From Megamerina dolium (lineage: Eukaryota > Arthropoda > Insecta > Diptera > Megamerinidae): a DNA stretch of 64,000 nucleotides. The position numbers were made by a program, and so were the translations under genes. The stretch is taken from positions 47,699,196-47,763,195 of the forward strand of contig OY978525.1 of assembly GCA_963854835.1 (NCBI GenBank), given 5' to 3'. Position 1 is the first letter of the stretch, and every line of letters begins with the position of its first letter. The notes beneath the pieces were generated by a model that saw nothing but the letters and a program-made list of their open reading frames with translations, made no database searches and was not told the DNA's origin. Of the stretch, positions 1-10,051 are shown piece by piece.

Positions 1-1495
1 ATTTATGATGGAGTTTCGGTGCTCCTCTTTGAATAGGAATGCCTTCAAATCGTTCAGTTTATTGCACGCGCCAACAAAATTGGTCGTGTTGTCGCAGAAA
101 ATATCAGAAGGTAAACCACGTCGTCCAATCATGCGTTTCAGTGATGCCAGAAGGCATCTGTCGAGAGATCCGAAACAACTTCTATGTGTATAGCTTTAGT
201 AGCTAGACATACAAATATAGCTATGTAAGCTTTGTTGGGTGCCTTGCCTCGGATGCGAAGATAAACATTGACAGGACCGCAGAAGTCGATGCCACAGCGC
301 GCGAATGGACGAGACGGAGTTAAACGCTCCACTGGCAAATTATCCATTATTTGTTGCAGCAACTTCGGTTTGTATCTGACGCAGTGGATACAATTTCGAA
401 CAGTTCTCCTTGCTACGTCACGCGCATTGACGATCCAAAAATTAAGACGAATTAAAGCTACCAGTGTCTTAGGTCCGGCATGATAGTTGCTAATATGTAA
501 ATGATGAACGTATCGAACGACGAATTGACATTTGCCAGGGAGCAAAATAGGATGCCTTTGAGTTTCAGGAATGTCTGCCAACTGGAGTCGCCCACCGACC
601 TTTAGTAGTTCGAATCCTCCAGTAGACTCGATGAATGGATTTAGATACCGCAACGTGCCCTTTGCCATCGACTCTCTCTGCAGCAACCGAAGGTCCTCAG
701 CATAGTGTTGTTGTTGTATATTCCATACGATGCACAGCAAGGCATGATGAAGCTCTTGCGCGGAGAGGGGTCCCACCTCGAAGTTGTCCGGTGCCGATCG
801 ATGCTGCAGCTTATAATAAAAGCGAAAAAGTAGAGCAATTAATCTAATGCTACGAATGTATGAACTGGATTTATCAATGGTTTCTAGGATAAAGTTTGAA
901 GTTACTGCCATCGTGAATGCTGACTTCCGTTTCTCCCTTTCCACGACTTCCATATTGATGTTACCATGACATTCATCGGGCCATTTGTGCGCGTGGTTAT
1001 ACAAAAATGAAGGGCCAGTGAACCAATTTGACTTCGCCAGCTCTTCTACTGTGCTGCCTCTGGAAACAATATCAGCTGGATTACTGTGTGTAGGTACATG
1101 TCTCCAATTAGCGCCAGCTGTCAACTCCTGAATCTCAGATACTCTATTGCCAACAAATGTAGAGAGAGTGGCTGAATGCATTCGAAGCCAATGTAGCACT
1201 ATCTGGGAATCTGTCCAAAGATAACTAGAGAATCTGTGATTAGAAAAAAGTGATTTAATTTTTGTGAGAAACCGTGCGAGTAGTAAGGCGCCACAAAGTT
1301 CCAACTTCGGTAAGGATTGTTTCTTAATAGGTGCAACTCTTGATTTTGCGATAACGAGGTACACGCGTATGTTGCCTGCACGATCCACTATGCGCGTATA
1401 GATTGCGCAACCATATGCACGAATTGATGAGTCGCAAAATCCGTGAAGTTGAAATGATTCTAAATCTGCTTATAAACAATATCTCGGAACCTTGA
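1..1495 (-). pseudogene. BEL-A RNase H and integrase, running off the left edge
   Basis: The main frame (138-1388, 416 residues) has RNase H motifs (AKSRVAPIKKQSLPKLELCG, WTDSQIVLHWL), an integrase zinc-binding region with paired His and CIHC, and the first catalytic Asp in GIDFCGPVNV. A frameshift near 140-150 moves the rest of the core, with its second Asp in IFCDNTTNFVG, into another frame that continues to base 1. A second frameshift near 1390 separates the start of RNase H. The third acidic residue lies outside the window. Confidence 0.85.
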
Positions 1496-2317
1496 TTAAC
1501 GGAAGGTTCGACAAACTGTTGAAAAATTGGTCCATGCCAAGTAAATGTTCTGGGTAACAGATTCATCCCAATCCAGTTTAGATAGCCATAACTCTTGAAT
1601 TATAATTTTTGCAACAATACTCACCGGAGCCAGGAGACCAAGAGGATCAAAAAGTGAAGCTGCAATCGACAAAATATATCTTTTTGTGATTCGGTTGGTG
1701 AGATGTTGCTTTGGTTCGATAGTAAAGAGAAAGGAGTCACTACTCTGGTCCCATTTGATACCAAGTGTACTCGTAACGGAATTATCCAGATTCAGATCCT
1801 TTACAGCACTGACATCTCTAAAATGCGGGTGGTTGGAATGCCATTTCGCAAGCTCAAAACCGCCGAACTTCAGTAATTCGCAGGTCTCATATTTTATGCG
1901 TGAAAGCTCATCGATGGAATCGGCGCCACAAAGAAGATCGTCTACATAAAACGAAGATTTGACGACCCTTGAGCCAACTTGAAATTTCGATGCGTATTGA
2001 TCAGCTAAATAAAACAGGCTTCGTACAGCAAGATATGGCGCGGCTGCCATTCCATAAGTGACCGTATTGAGTTGATACGTACTAATCTCCTTTGTAGGCG
2101 AATCTCTCCACAGTATGTACTGGAAATTTCGATGTTCTTGGCTAATGAGCACTTGTCTGTACATTTTGACAATGTCAGCAGTCAACGCGAAACGATGCAA
2201 TCGAAAGTTTAGAAGAAGCATCACCAGCTCGCTCTGCAGTGTTGGTCCGACCATTTGTATGTCGTTGAGTGACCTTTGCGAAGTGGTACGGCAAGATGCG
2301 TCGAAGACGACCCTCAA
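1496..2317 (-). pseudogene. BEL-A reverse transcriptase
   Basis: This 273-residue frame starts in the fingers region (RVVFDASCRTT) and carries TADIVKMYRQV (first catalytic Asp), YGMAAAPYLAVRSL and the catalytic FYVDDLLCGA, then SLFDPLGLLAPV, typical of BEL/Pao. It has no methionine of its own in a natural position and should be part of the gag-pol polyprotein. The neighbouring protease and RNase H frames are offset, so indels have broken the polyprotein. Confidence 0.85.
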
Positions 2318-2319
2318 TT

Positions 2320-3190
2320 TTATCGAAGTGCTTGATGTTTTTCAATGATAGTCATATGCCCCAAGTTCTCATACTCCTCCATGAAGGCGACATATTGAGC
2401 TCGCAGATCCAGCGACTGCGAAAGACGACGTTCTTGTGATATAAAACGGCGAAGAGCGGTGGTATATGAAGCACCCAAACAAACTGGATCATCTTTAAAT
2501 GGTAGTTTGACTATTATTCTACCAGTCGAACTGCGTGAGACTGTATCAGTGTACAAACTTTCGCAACTGTTTTGCTCACGAGTCCACACATGCACAGTAG
2601 GAGTAACTTCTTCAAGATTCCAAAACCGTTCTAGTTTTGCATTTAGTGAATCATCACATGCCACCATACATAGTGACCTAGTGTCGTTAATAGTTGATTC
2701 GTAGCGTCCGGAAACAACCCATCCAAGTAGCGTCTTCTGCAAGACTGGCACGTTGTCGCCAAGTTTGATTTGACCGACCGATAATAGGCTGAAGAAACTT
2801 TCAGTACCTAGAAGTAAATCAATTCGTTTAGATTTATAAAATTCTTCATCAGCGAGTTCAATATTTGGTGGAATATTCCAGGATGAGATATCGATTTCCA
2901 TTTCCGGTTGATATGCAATGCTTGAAGTGACGCAAAATTCTAGAGGTAACTCGAAGCCATTTGTACGCGATTTAATATTCGTTGAAGTTTTATATTTTAT
3001 ATTTGTCGACGACTTGCCAATGCTGCGAATCTCGACGTTATGTTTGCTTCTTGGTAGTAGAAGCCTTTGACAAAATTCATTGGTAACGAAATTTACCTGA
3101 GAACAGGAGTCGAGTAAGGCTGTACTCTGTCTATAGATGCCTGAGGCATCATGAACCAGAACATTGGCCGTAGCAAGAATAATTTGGTTT
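2320..3190 (-). pseudogene. BEL-A aspartic protease region of pol (peptidase A17-like)
   Basis: The minus-strand frame is open from about 3190 to 2320. It carries the protease entry segment ALLDSCSQVNFV near 3120 and, later, the BEL signature IDLLLGTESFF followed by LQKTLLGWVVSGRY. Retroviral-type proteases use Asp-Ser/Thr-Gly; here the third position is Cys, which probably abolishes activity. The frame then enters the sequence preceding the reverse transcriptase and stops at 2320. Function is inferred from motif order. Confidence 0.7.
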
Positions 3191-3224
3191 AATTACGAAC
3201 TGTTCGACTCCGACCGTAAGTTGT

Positions 3225-4487
3225 TCATATGAGTGTGTGTGGCAACCCGATTTGAGATCGATGGATAACCGGGACCGATTGAGGCGAAGAATTTGCTGAT
3301 ATAGAAGATTCAGGCGTAGTTGATGTAGCACGGTGAAGTAGGCTATGATGTTGTCGTGAACAAACCTTGCATCTATGTGACGACGGACAATTGGGAAGCT
3401 GATGCCCCTTTGCAAGGCAGTTAATACAAGGTCCTATCCCTTTAACTTGTTCAAAACGTTGAATGGCATTTAAAGACTTAAATCGATCGCAATTAAAAAC
3501 TTTATGGCTCCCACTCGAGCATACAGCGCATGTTGAATTCGAAAGTGTAAATGCATGAGTACGCTGTTTATTGTTACCCTTCGAGGGTTTACTAATTGTC
3601 AGCACTTGCGGCGCGAAGACGTTATGTGCCGTAAGGGACTCCAGATATTGGCAGTGTCTTTCTAACACATTTGTAAACTCCTCCCATGAGGGTAGTTTAC
3701 TAAAATCCAACGACTGCTTCCACTGTTTCTTCGTGTCATTGTCAGCCTTATTTAAAATTAAATATATTAACATTGCGTCAGTAATTTGTTTCTCAGTACC
3801 CAAAGATTGCAGAGAACCAAAAAGGGCAGAGGCGTTGTCAACGAGACTTCTCAATTCAAAGCAACTGGATTTTGAAACCGAAGGCAGCTCAAATAGTGAA
3901 GAAATATTTTCCAAGAAGATAAGTGTTGGATTATCAAAACGAGCCCTGAGTCTTTCCAATGCCTTGGGGTAATTTTCATTAATGACTTGAAATGCATTCA
4001 CTGTTTCCAACGCTTGGCCGTGGAGGCAATTACGCAAGTGGTTAAACTTCTCAATGTTGGAAAGGCTCAGCTCACGGTCAATAATTTGTTTAAACGAAGT
4101 TATAAAATTTCTATATTCGGAGTATCTTCCACTAAACGAGGGTAATTTCAATTGAGGCAATTTTGAACTGGACTGTACTATGCAAGTGGAATCCGATAGT
4201 GTTGCGTTTGGGTCTTGACTCAATTGTGACTGTATACTTAACTTCGTATTGACATAAAGCTCCTCCAAGTCACCGCAGACATCGTCTTCGCTATCTAATT
4301 CTTCAATTTTAGTTTGTGTTGAAAGAATTTGCTTAAAGTAGGATTCGAGGATTCCGAGGCGACACTTGTATTCTGCTGTTGAAAGGAGCTGTCCATCTGG
4401 CTTTAAACTATCATCGACCATATGTTTTATGCGAGCAATACTTCTTTTAGTATTGGCAGGAGATTGTTTTAATTTTTCCAAAGACAT
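3225..4487 (-). CDS. Gag polyprotein of BEL-A
   Basis: An uninterrupted 420-residue frame encodes the structural protein that packages element RNA. The N-terminal third is helical and acidic. A Gag core of the BEL type (DUF1759-like) spans roughly residues 110-280. The C-terminal third has Cys/His clusters resembling zinc knuckles: CAVCSSGSHKVFNC, CINCLAKGHQLPNC and CKVCSRQHHSLLH. The methionine at 4487 is the first after the leader. The protease frame follows downstream in another frame, so pol would need frameshifting. Length and motif order suit an intact gag, whereas pol in the same copy is broken. Confidence 0.85.
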   Translation of the reverse strand: MSLEKLKQSPANTKRSIARIKHMVDDSLKPDGQLLSTAEYKCRLGILESYFKQILSTQTKIEELDSEDDVCGDLEELYVNTKLSIQSQLSQDPNATLSDSTCIVQSSSKLPQLKLPSFSGRYSEYRNFITSFKQIIDRELSLSNIEKFNHLRNCLHGQALETVNAFQVINENYPKALERLRARFDNPTLIFLENISSLFELPSVSKSSCFELRSLVDNASALFGSLQSLGTEKQITDAMLIYLILNKADNDTKKQWKQSLDFSKLPSWEEFTNVLERHCQYLESLTAHNVFAPQVLTISKPSKGNNKQRTHAFTLSNSTCAVCSSGSHKVFNCDRFKSLNAIQRFEQVKGIGPCINCLAKGHQLPNCPSSHRCKVCSRQHHSLLHRATSTTPESSISANSSPQSVPVIHRSQIGLPHTLI

Positions 4488-5323
4488 AATGAAATTAAAC
4501 GATTGAAAATTAATAACTTACTCTGTGAAGTATGAGTATTGGCAGCAAGTTTGCGTATAAATGAATGTATTAATTGAGCAGCAAGCGATGTAAATTGATG
4601 CGCAAATAACACGATGACAACTGTTCCACTGCAAACGAAAGTGTAGATGATCCAAGCGCAACTTGCGCCGATGCCTAATACGTATCAATTACACGTTTGG
4701 TTATACGATGAGACGAAGAATTACTGCAACAACAGGTGATTGAGTGCAAGTGACTCCCAAGTGCTACGCGTCAATGATTCGAAGAAGAGAGAGAGCGATG
4801 GCAAAAGCGAGATTACAGCAACGATGAAGCTGAATGTTGAGTATGTAAGTAATAATGCGCACGCTTATCCAATGCATAAGCGCAGCAGCAAGCGGTCAAA
4901 TTCGACGCCTGCAGCGCAGCAGCCACGTTGTGTAAGGCAAAGCAGCAATGTGGCGTGAGCGACAAACAAAAAACGTACGAGCAACGGTAACGGCTTGACA
5001 CTGTTTTGTTAGTGTTGCGACAGTTACATTAGGCAGTGAGGAATCACATCGACAATTTTGTGATTCGCACTGGCAAATTTGGTACAGTTCCTTCAAAGGG
5101 TACCAAATTTCGATGAAGCTGATGATTATTGGCTTCGACGATAATGATGATGATGACGATGCACCGATTTAGGTGTCTTGATGAAAAATCGAACGAGAAT
5201 CACAGGTCACCGAATGCGCCAAATGTAATGTTTTTTTTTTTTATATATACACGTTTTGCGATTACCGAATCGAGAGCACGAACCGACAACCACGATATTT
5301 TAATGAAATGTTAGAAAATTCGT
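4488..5323 (-). other. BEL-A leader between primer site and gag
   Basis: This untranslated leader of about 835 bases links the primer binding site to the gag start. Short frames are present on both strands but none resembles a known protein. A leader of this length is plausible for BEL/Pao elements. Confidence 0.5.
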
Positions 5324-5341
5324 GCCCCACGTTGGGCGCCA
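5324..5341 (-). other. Primer binding site of BEL-A, tRNA-Lys type
   Basis: On the minus strand the 18 bases TGGCGCCCAACGTGGGGC complement the 3' end of insect tRNA-Lys, including the CCA-derived TGG. The site lies five bases from the LTR edge, as expected for priming minus-strand DNA synthesis. Confidence 0.8.
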
Positions 5342-5346
5342 AAAAA

Positions 5347-5770
5347 TGTAGGATCGTGAGGTTTTTCACGACCGCGAAATATATATTGATATATACCGAG
5401 AAAGCGAATGTTAGCGAATATTAGAAAATGTCAAGTGTATAATAAAAAGACCGATGCGCTTCGGTTAACTTCAAAAACGGTAATGATTTTAATATTTAAA
5501 TTACAAGTTGCAGTTGCCCTCTTATGGCATGAATATGTATGAATGCACATAAAGTGTAAGTGTAACAACGAGTGTGAGTATGGTACATATGAATGCATAA
5601 AGAGTATAAGTGTAACAACAAGTGTGAGTATAGTACATATGAATGCATATAAAGCGTAGGTATAACAATAAGAGTGAATATAGTACATGTGAATGCATAT
5701 AACTTATATGATATAATAATGAGAGCTACAGTAGGTCTTAAATGCGACCGAACAGGCTTATTTTTTAGCA
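5347..5770 (-). repeat. 5' LTR of BEL-A (right limit approximate)
   Basis: The LTR ends directly beside the primer binding site with the terminal dinucleotide expected of an LTR (plus strand TGTAGGATCGTGAGG from 5347). It contains a tandem array of 50-bp units starting at 5541, 5591, 5641 and 5691. The upstream edge near 5770 is inferred from a possible terminal TGC on the minus strand and could be off by tens of bases. Confidence 0.55.
5541..5705. repeat. 50-bp tandem repeat, about 3.3 units
   Basis: Units begin GAATGCA at 5541, 5591, 5641 and 5691, an exact 50-bp period. Each carries a version of TGTAACAACGAGTGTGAGTA. The last unit is partial and diverged. The array lies inside the BEL-A LTR. 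Confidence 0.85.
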
Positions 5771-5851
5771 CCCAACCAAAAGAGCCAACGCAAGAAGAAC
5801 TTCGACATTGATCACTTGGAAGTAGAGTTGAATTGGTGGAGTATACTTACC
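5771..5851 (-). repeat. Repeat X, copy 1, left part (host of the gypsy insertion)
   Basis: This stretch, including AGTTGAATTGGTGGAGT, matches 27307-27364 closely. The similarity resumes after the gypsy element at 7794, so the element landed within one copy of this repeat. See the copy at 27170-28750 for its likely nature. Confidence 0.6.
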
Positions 5852-6239
5852 AGTTAACATATCTAACACGTACAGTCGCATATATGATAAAATGCTGATG
5901 ATTGGTCCGCTCCCACGCTAACGCAAAACGTACATGAGAATATGCGAATTGCTAATTGACTATTGCAGCAAAGAGCTATTCTTGGAATTTCAACGACAAC
6001 AACAATAGCACCAACAACAATAGTACCAACTACAACAACAACAATACTCTTTAGAATTATAAGAAAATAATTATAGTGCAGTTAGTTTTTAAGTTAGTTA
6101 TTAATTGTAGCTCATAGTGATAAGATCAGTTTCCACGTAGTGGATCTTCCTTTAACAAACATAAGTTTACTAAAATAACGAAGGACAGTCATTAATGAAA
6201 TAAAGACAACTTCTAAAATTCAACATAAAATTACATAAT
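5852..6239 (+). repeat. 5' LTR of the gypsy-type element
   Basis: It shares its first roughly 200 bases with 7589-7793, apart from an 11-base indel near 5929 (GATCAGTTTAG is present only in the 3' copy). It contains CAACAACAACAATA stretches. The primer site begins at 6240. Confidence 0.85.
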
Positions 6240-6407
6240 TGGCGCCCAACGACTATCCACAGAAGAATACCAAGGAATAAGGAGGAAAAGATGCTGAAAA
6301 TTAATAAATAATTGTAAAATTTTGTGAATCATAATTAAGAAAACTTAAGTGTGTAAAAGAAATAATTGTAACAGGTAGGAAATAATTGAAGTGAAATAAG
6401 CTCGAAA

Positions 6408-7265
6408 ATGAATGAAGCACAAATGAAAGAATTGTTTGAGGTATTTGCAAACAAAGTGACGCAAACACTGAGAGGAAATATAGATCAATTAGCAGAAAGA
6501 ATAAGTGAACTAGAAATTCCGAGACAAGTTAAAGAATATGAGGCTATTTCTATAGTGAGTGGAGTGGTGTGTGATGAACCTTTGGATATTGTTAAAACTT
6601 TGTCTTGGCGGCAAGCGGCTTTTGCAGCCTATAAATTATTTGAGCCATACGTAGGCAGTTCAAAGCATTACCAGGCTGTTGCCATAATAAGAAATAAAAT
6701 CACTGGTCGTGCAGATGCCACATTAGCATCGTTTAATACAGTTCTAAATTTTAATGCGATTATAGCGAGACTAGATTTTTCTCTTGCGGATAAACGTCCA
6801 ATTTACTTGATAGAACAGGAATTGTCCACTTTAAGGCAGGGACGTTCAAGTATTATAAAATTTTATGAAGAAGTTGAAAGAAAATTAACACTTATAATAA
6901 ACAAAGTGGCCATGACGAATGAGGGAAATGCGAATTTGATCAATTCCTTGAACTACAAATATAGAAGTGACGCACTTAGAGTATTTATATCGTGATTGAA
7001 CAAACCCTTATGTGACATTCTATTTTCGTCGAAACCGAATAACCTTCCCAGCGCATTGGCGCTTGCACGGGAACTTGTAGCTAATAATTCTCGATTCGCT
7101 TTTGCTAATACTTTCCATAGTAATGAGTCTCGAACAGTTAGACACAATTTTACAATTTCACAAGAACTCAAAATAACATTATCAATCGAAATAATGGTAC
7201 ACTTTTTGAAAATAAGGAACATCAAGCTTATAATAATATTGAACATCCCGTATTGCAGAAGCTAA
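6408..7265 (+). pseudogene. Gag of the gypsy-type element, interrupted by one stop
   Basis: The first 195 codons (from ATG at 6408) encode an errantivirus-like Gag with an amphipathic helix at the N-terminus. An in-frame TGA at 6993-6995 interrupts it. Translation would resume in the same frame at 6996 with the gypsy Gag motif LFSSKPNNLPSALALAREL. The frame ends in the region joined to the env remnant. The element therefore had a single nonsense change in gag plus the deletion of pol. Confidence 0.8.
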
Positions 7266-7558
7266 ATGTGATACAGCAACTCGAGGAACTTTCTCTAGAA
7301 AACATTGATGAAATTGACATAAAAAACATTAAGAGAATAGCAACCATCAACCAGCAAATAGAATCGAACCATAACGGCATGAAAATAGCTTTATGGGCAG
7401 CAATAGCAATTTTATCAATAATAGTAATTGTCAACCTTTGCAATAATAAAACGATCAGAGTTATAACAAGCAGGCAACCCCAGCAAAGCAATGACGTGGT
7501 CATGCGGGAAATATTAAGTCGAATTATTGAACCGGGTGAAACAAATGACTCCGTGTAA
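7253..7558 (+). pseudogene. C-terminal fragment of an errantivirus envelope protein
   Basis: About 100 residues remain: a helical stretch, a single predicted membrane span (ALWAAIAILSIIVIVNL) and a short basic, then polar cytoplasmic tail. Together with the position immediately before the polypurine tract and 3' LTR, this fits the end of a gypsy-type env. Signal peptide, cleavage site and fusion region are absent through the internal deletion, so it cannot act as an envelope. Confidence 0.6.
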
Positions 7559-7588
7559 TCAGGGACGATTACATTTAAGGATGGGAGG

Positions 7589-7793
7589 AGTTAACATATC
7601 TAACACGTACAGTCGCATATATGATACAATGCTGACGATTGGTCCGCTCCCACGCTAACGATCAGTTTAGCAAAACGTACGTGAGAATATGCGAATTGCT
7701 AATTAACTATTGCAGCAAAGAGCTATTCTTGGAATTTCAACGACAACAACAATAGCACCAACAACAATAGTACCAACTACAACAACAACAATC
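7589..7793 (+). repeat. 3' LTR of the gypsy-type element, truncated
   Basis: Homologous to 5852 onward, but similarity stops at about 7793, where repeat X sequence resumes. The last 190 or so LTR bases and the original right-hand target site are lost. Confidence 0.85.
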
Positions 7794-8344
7794 CTTTACT
7801 TTCCCTATTTTCACTTATTCAGTTTTACAAACTTTTAATCTGAAACTAATACTAATACTAACAATAATACTAATAGTGTCTCGTAAGGATCGCAGTACTT
7901 ACACACTTCACTTATCAATGTGAACTCGCAACTCAAAATCCGTCAGCCTTCAGTAAGTATATACAATTTTTCCTAAAACTGTTCACATACACATCTACCC
8001 ACATACCACAGTAGAAAATAGATTCACACCATATTTGTGTATGTATGTACCCATTATGTGGAAGAGTAACATTTTGATATTCACACACATGAGTAGTCCA
8101 CGTGATTTTAGTTATCATGGTATATCTAAACATTGTTGGTATGCTTACTTAAGTGCAAAACTACGAATTGTGTGGAAAGTGCTTTGTCAGCTTTTTCAGA
8201 CCCAAATGTAATTCAGTTGGCTCAATGTTCTGGCATTCCACAATTATACGAAATATTGATATGGATTGTGTATTTCACAATAATGAGCAATGTTGGTATG
8301 TGTATGTATAAATATGTATTTCACTATGACACTATGTAGAATAA
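7794..8344 (-). repeat. Repeat X, copy 1, right part
   Basis: Two blocks match the second copy: 7794-7955 with 27418-27565 and 7965-8335 with 28350-28725. In copy 2 the blocks are separated by a mariner-like relic; here they are contiguous, giving the uninterrupted arrangement. Confidence 0.6.
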
Positions 8345-8855
8345 AATACGAAGTAGTATTTACATATACATATAGTTACTGGTAATTCATGGTTATAGTG
8401 CCCATGTTGACGACGTTCTTCTTGCTGGTTGTGGTCTGCTGTACTTAGGCTTTTATTATTTGTGTTGTAGCTTTTGTTGTTGAAGTCTATTGGTGAAAAG
8501 AATAACTTACTCTTCATCAAATTTCGTTTGTTGCTTGGCAACAAAATTTTTTTAATGTCTGTGCATTCTGGTTGTCAAGTTTAAAAACGTTTTGAGGTTT
8601 TGAGCTAAAGTTGATTTGGTGTGCTTTTGGGTTGTTGCAGGTGTCTAATGCGTTCAATGATTCGATATTGTCGTTATGAAATGTGCGGTTGTCGATGGTG
8701 TTGCTTTGTAGGCTTTGTCTATGTTGATGTCTCTTTCCTACGTCGCCTTGGCTAAGAACGCCAAAGTTTTTGATTGTAAGTTTGATGAGTTTGTTATATT
8801 TATGGGTGCTCGTACTGGTCCTGCTATGTTTTCTGCTCTATGTTTATTTGTTATT
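8345..8855 (-). pseudogene. Asn/Gln-rich retroelement coding remnant
   Basis: The minus strand has a run of about 105 codons without a stop (roughly 8840-8520), rich in Asn, Gln and His, followed by 70 codons in a neighbouring frame (8332-8544). Composition resembles the low-complexity C-terminus of gypsy Gag proteins. I do not recognise a specific family, and no flanking LTR was identified. Confidence 0.35.
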
Positions 8856-8858
8856 TTC

Positions 8859-9148
8859 TGTCTCATCTACAAAAAGGTAACTTGAAGGAAATAACGATAA
8901 AAGTTTAAAAGGTATTTCTTTGAGTTGATGATATAATGAGTTATCTGCTTATAAAAATATATATTTAATATTCTATTTAAATTTAAATAAAATAAATAAA
9001 GTGTAAAACATTTGAATATATTAAAGTGAAAAAGAAGTGTTTTCGCTACCACAACAACAACTGCCACCGCCACCGTCAACTACATCACCTCTGCCGCCAA
9101 CACTAGCAAAAGGCAAGTGTGCCTCCACACTCGCTCCCCGCTGAAACA
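8859..9148 (+). repeat. 5' LTR of BEL-B (left edge uncertain)
   Basis: The segment from about 8930 matches 13100-13306, including AAAGTGTAAAACATTTGAAT and CACTCGCTCCCCGCTG. The start at 8859 (TGTCTC) is a guess from the TGTCTACGG start of the 3' LTR. Confidence 0.6.
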
Positions 9149-9167
9149 TTGGTCCTTCGAGCCGGAT
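9149..9167 (+). other. Primer binding site of BEL-B, tRNA-Tyr type
   Basis: TTGGTCCTTCGAGCCGGAT complements the 3' end of insect tRNA-Tyr (one extra leading T). The same site occurs in BEL-C on the minus strand at about 41634-41652. Confidence 0.75.
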
Positions 9168-10051
9168 CAGGCTCGCAACGTGTGGTAAGACAATCTTGTC
9201 GATGAAGGTACGTCTTGTGATACATACTTGTATGAAGTGTATAGCTCCCGTGTATTAACTATGAAAAATAGGTATATACATCAAGTGTTGGTTACTTACA
9301 TATACCCCGTCACATCCCGCTAAAATCAACAAAAAGTATTTAATAAATGTTTGCAACACAAATTATTGTTGGTTTTTTAATTTTTTTTTTTTTTTGCTAT
9401 ACAAATACCACTCTACCTTACAGCGAATCTCTCGCTGAGTTAAATACTGCATTTCTCTTAATACACTCTCCCATATAGCAAAAATTAAGAAATTACAAGA
9501 TATTATATTGCGATACGATTGATATTGTTTAGCCGCTTATTTTCTTCTTCTCTTTATTTGAAGAGTTGTTAATTGATATATGTGCAAAAACAATACTCGA
9601 GCTCATATCGCAATTATTGTACATACCATTTACATTTAGAAGAACATATTGATACAATTAAAAAATATATCAAGTGACCTCAAGAGAAACTATACTTATA
9701 CACATATACTCGAACATTTAATTGGCGTATTGGCAATTATTTATTATTGGTATACGCCCCGACGAAATCAAAGTGATCCATAATTTTGCAATATCACAAA
9801 AGAACAAGGAAAATACTTCGCAATTGTTGTTGGCCCCAAATATTTATTAGCCATTGCTATTAAGCTTGGTACCAACAAGCGATTCTGGTGTAGAATTATT
9901 TTAATACTACATTTTATTAAATTGCAAAAGTTTTTATATCTTTCTCGCTACGGTTGTGCAATCAATCAATTTGATTAAAAGTTAATATTGAGCAATCGGA
10001 TTACACGGTCATTTTTTAAATCTCTCACGCTAGGAACTATTAATATTCGAA
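9168..10051 (+). other. BEL-B leader region
   Basis: A stretch of about 880 bases between primer site and gag, AT-rich, with no coding sequence I can support. It corresponds in position to the BEL-C leader at 40833-41633. Confidence 0.5.

Larger units (their letters stand above)
1..5770 (-). mobile_element. BEL/Pao LTR retrotransposon A, cut by the window's left edge
   Basis: Read on the minus strand the order is 5' LTR, tRNA-Lys-type primer site, leader, gag, protease, reverse transcriptase, RNase H and integrase, which is the BEL/Pao order. The 3' LTR would lie left of base 1. Gag is a long open frame, but pol is split by several frameshifts, so this copy looks immobile. The right limit of the LTR is approximate because I did not find an unambiguous target duplication. 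Confidence 0.85.
5852..7793 (+). mobile_element. Internally deleted gypsy-type endogenous retrovirus
   Basis: An LTR of about 388 bp (5852-6239) begins AGTTAACATATCTAAC and ends beside TGGCGCCCAAC (tRNA-Lys-type primer site). A second, truncated LTR starts at 7589 after the purine tract AAGGATGGGAGG. Between them lie gag and only the end of env; the whole of pol is missing. The AGT...AATT LTR ends and the env remnant fit insect errantiviruses. No intact virus-like coding capacity remains. Confidence 0.85.
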
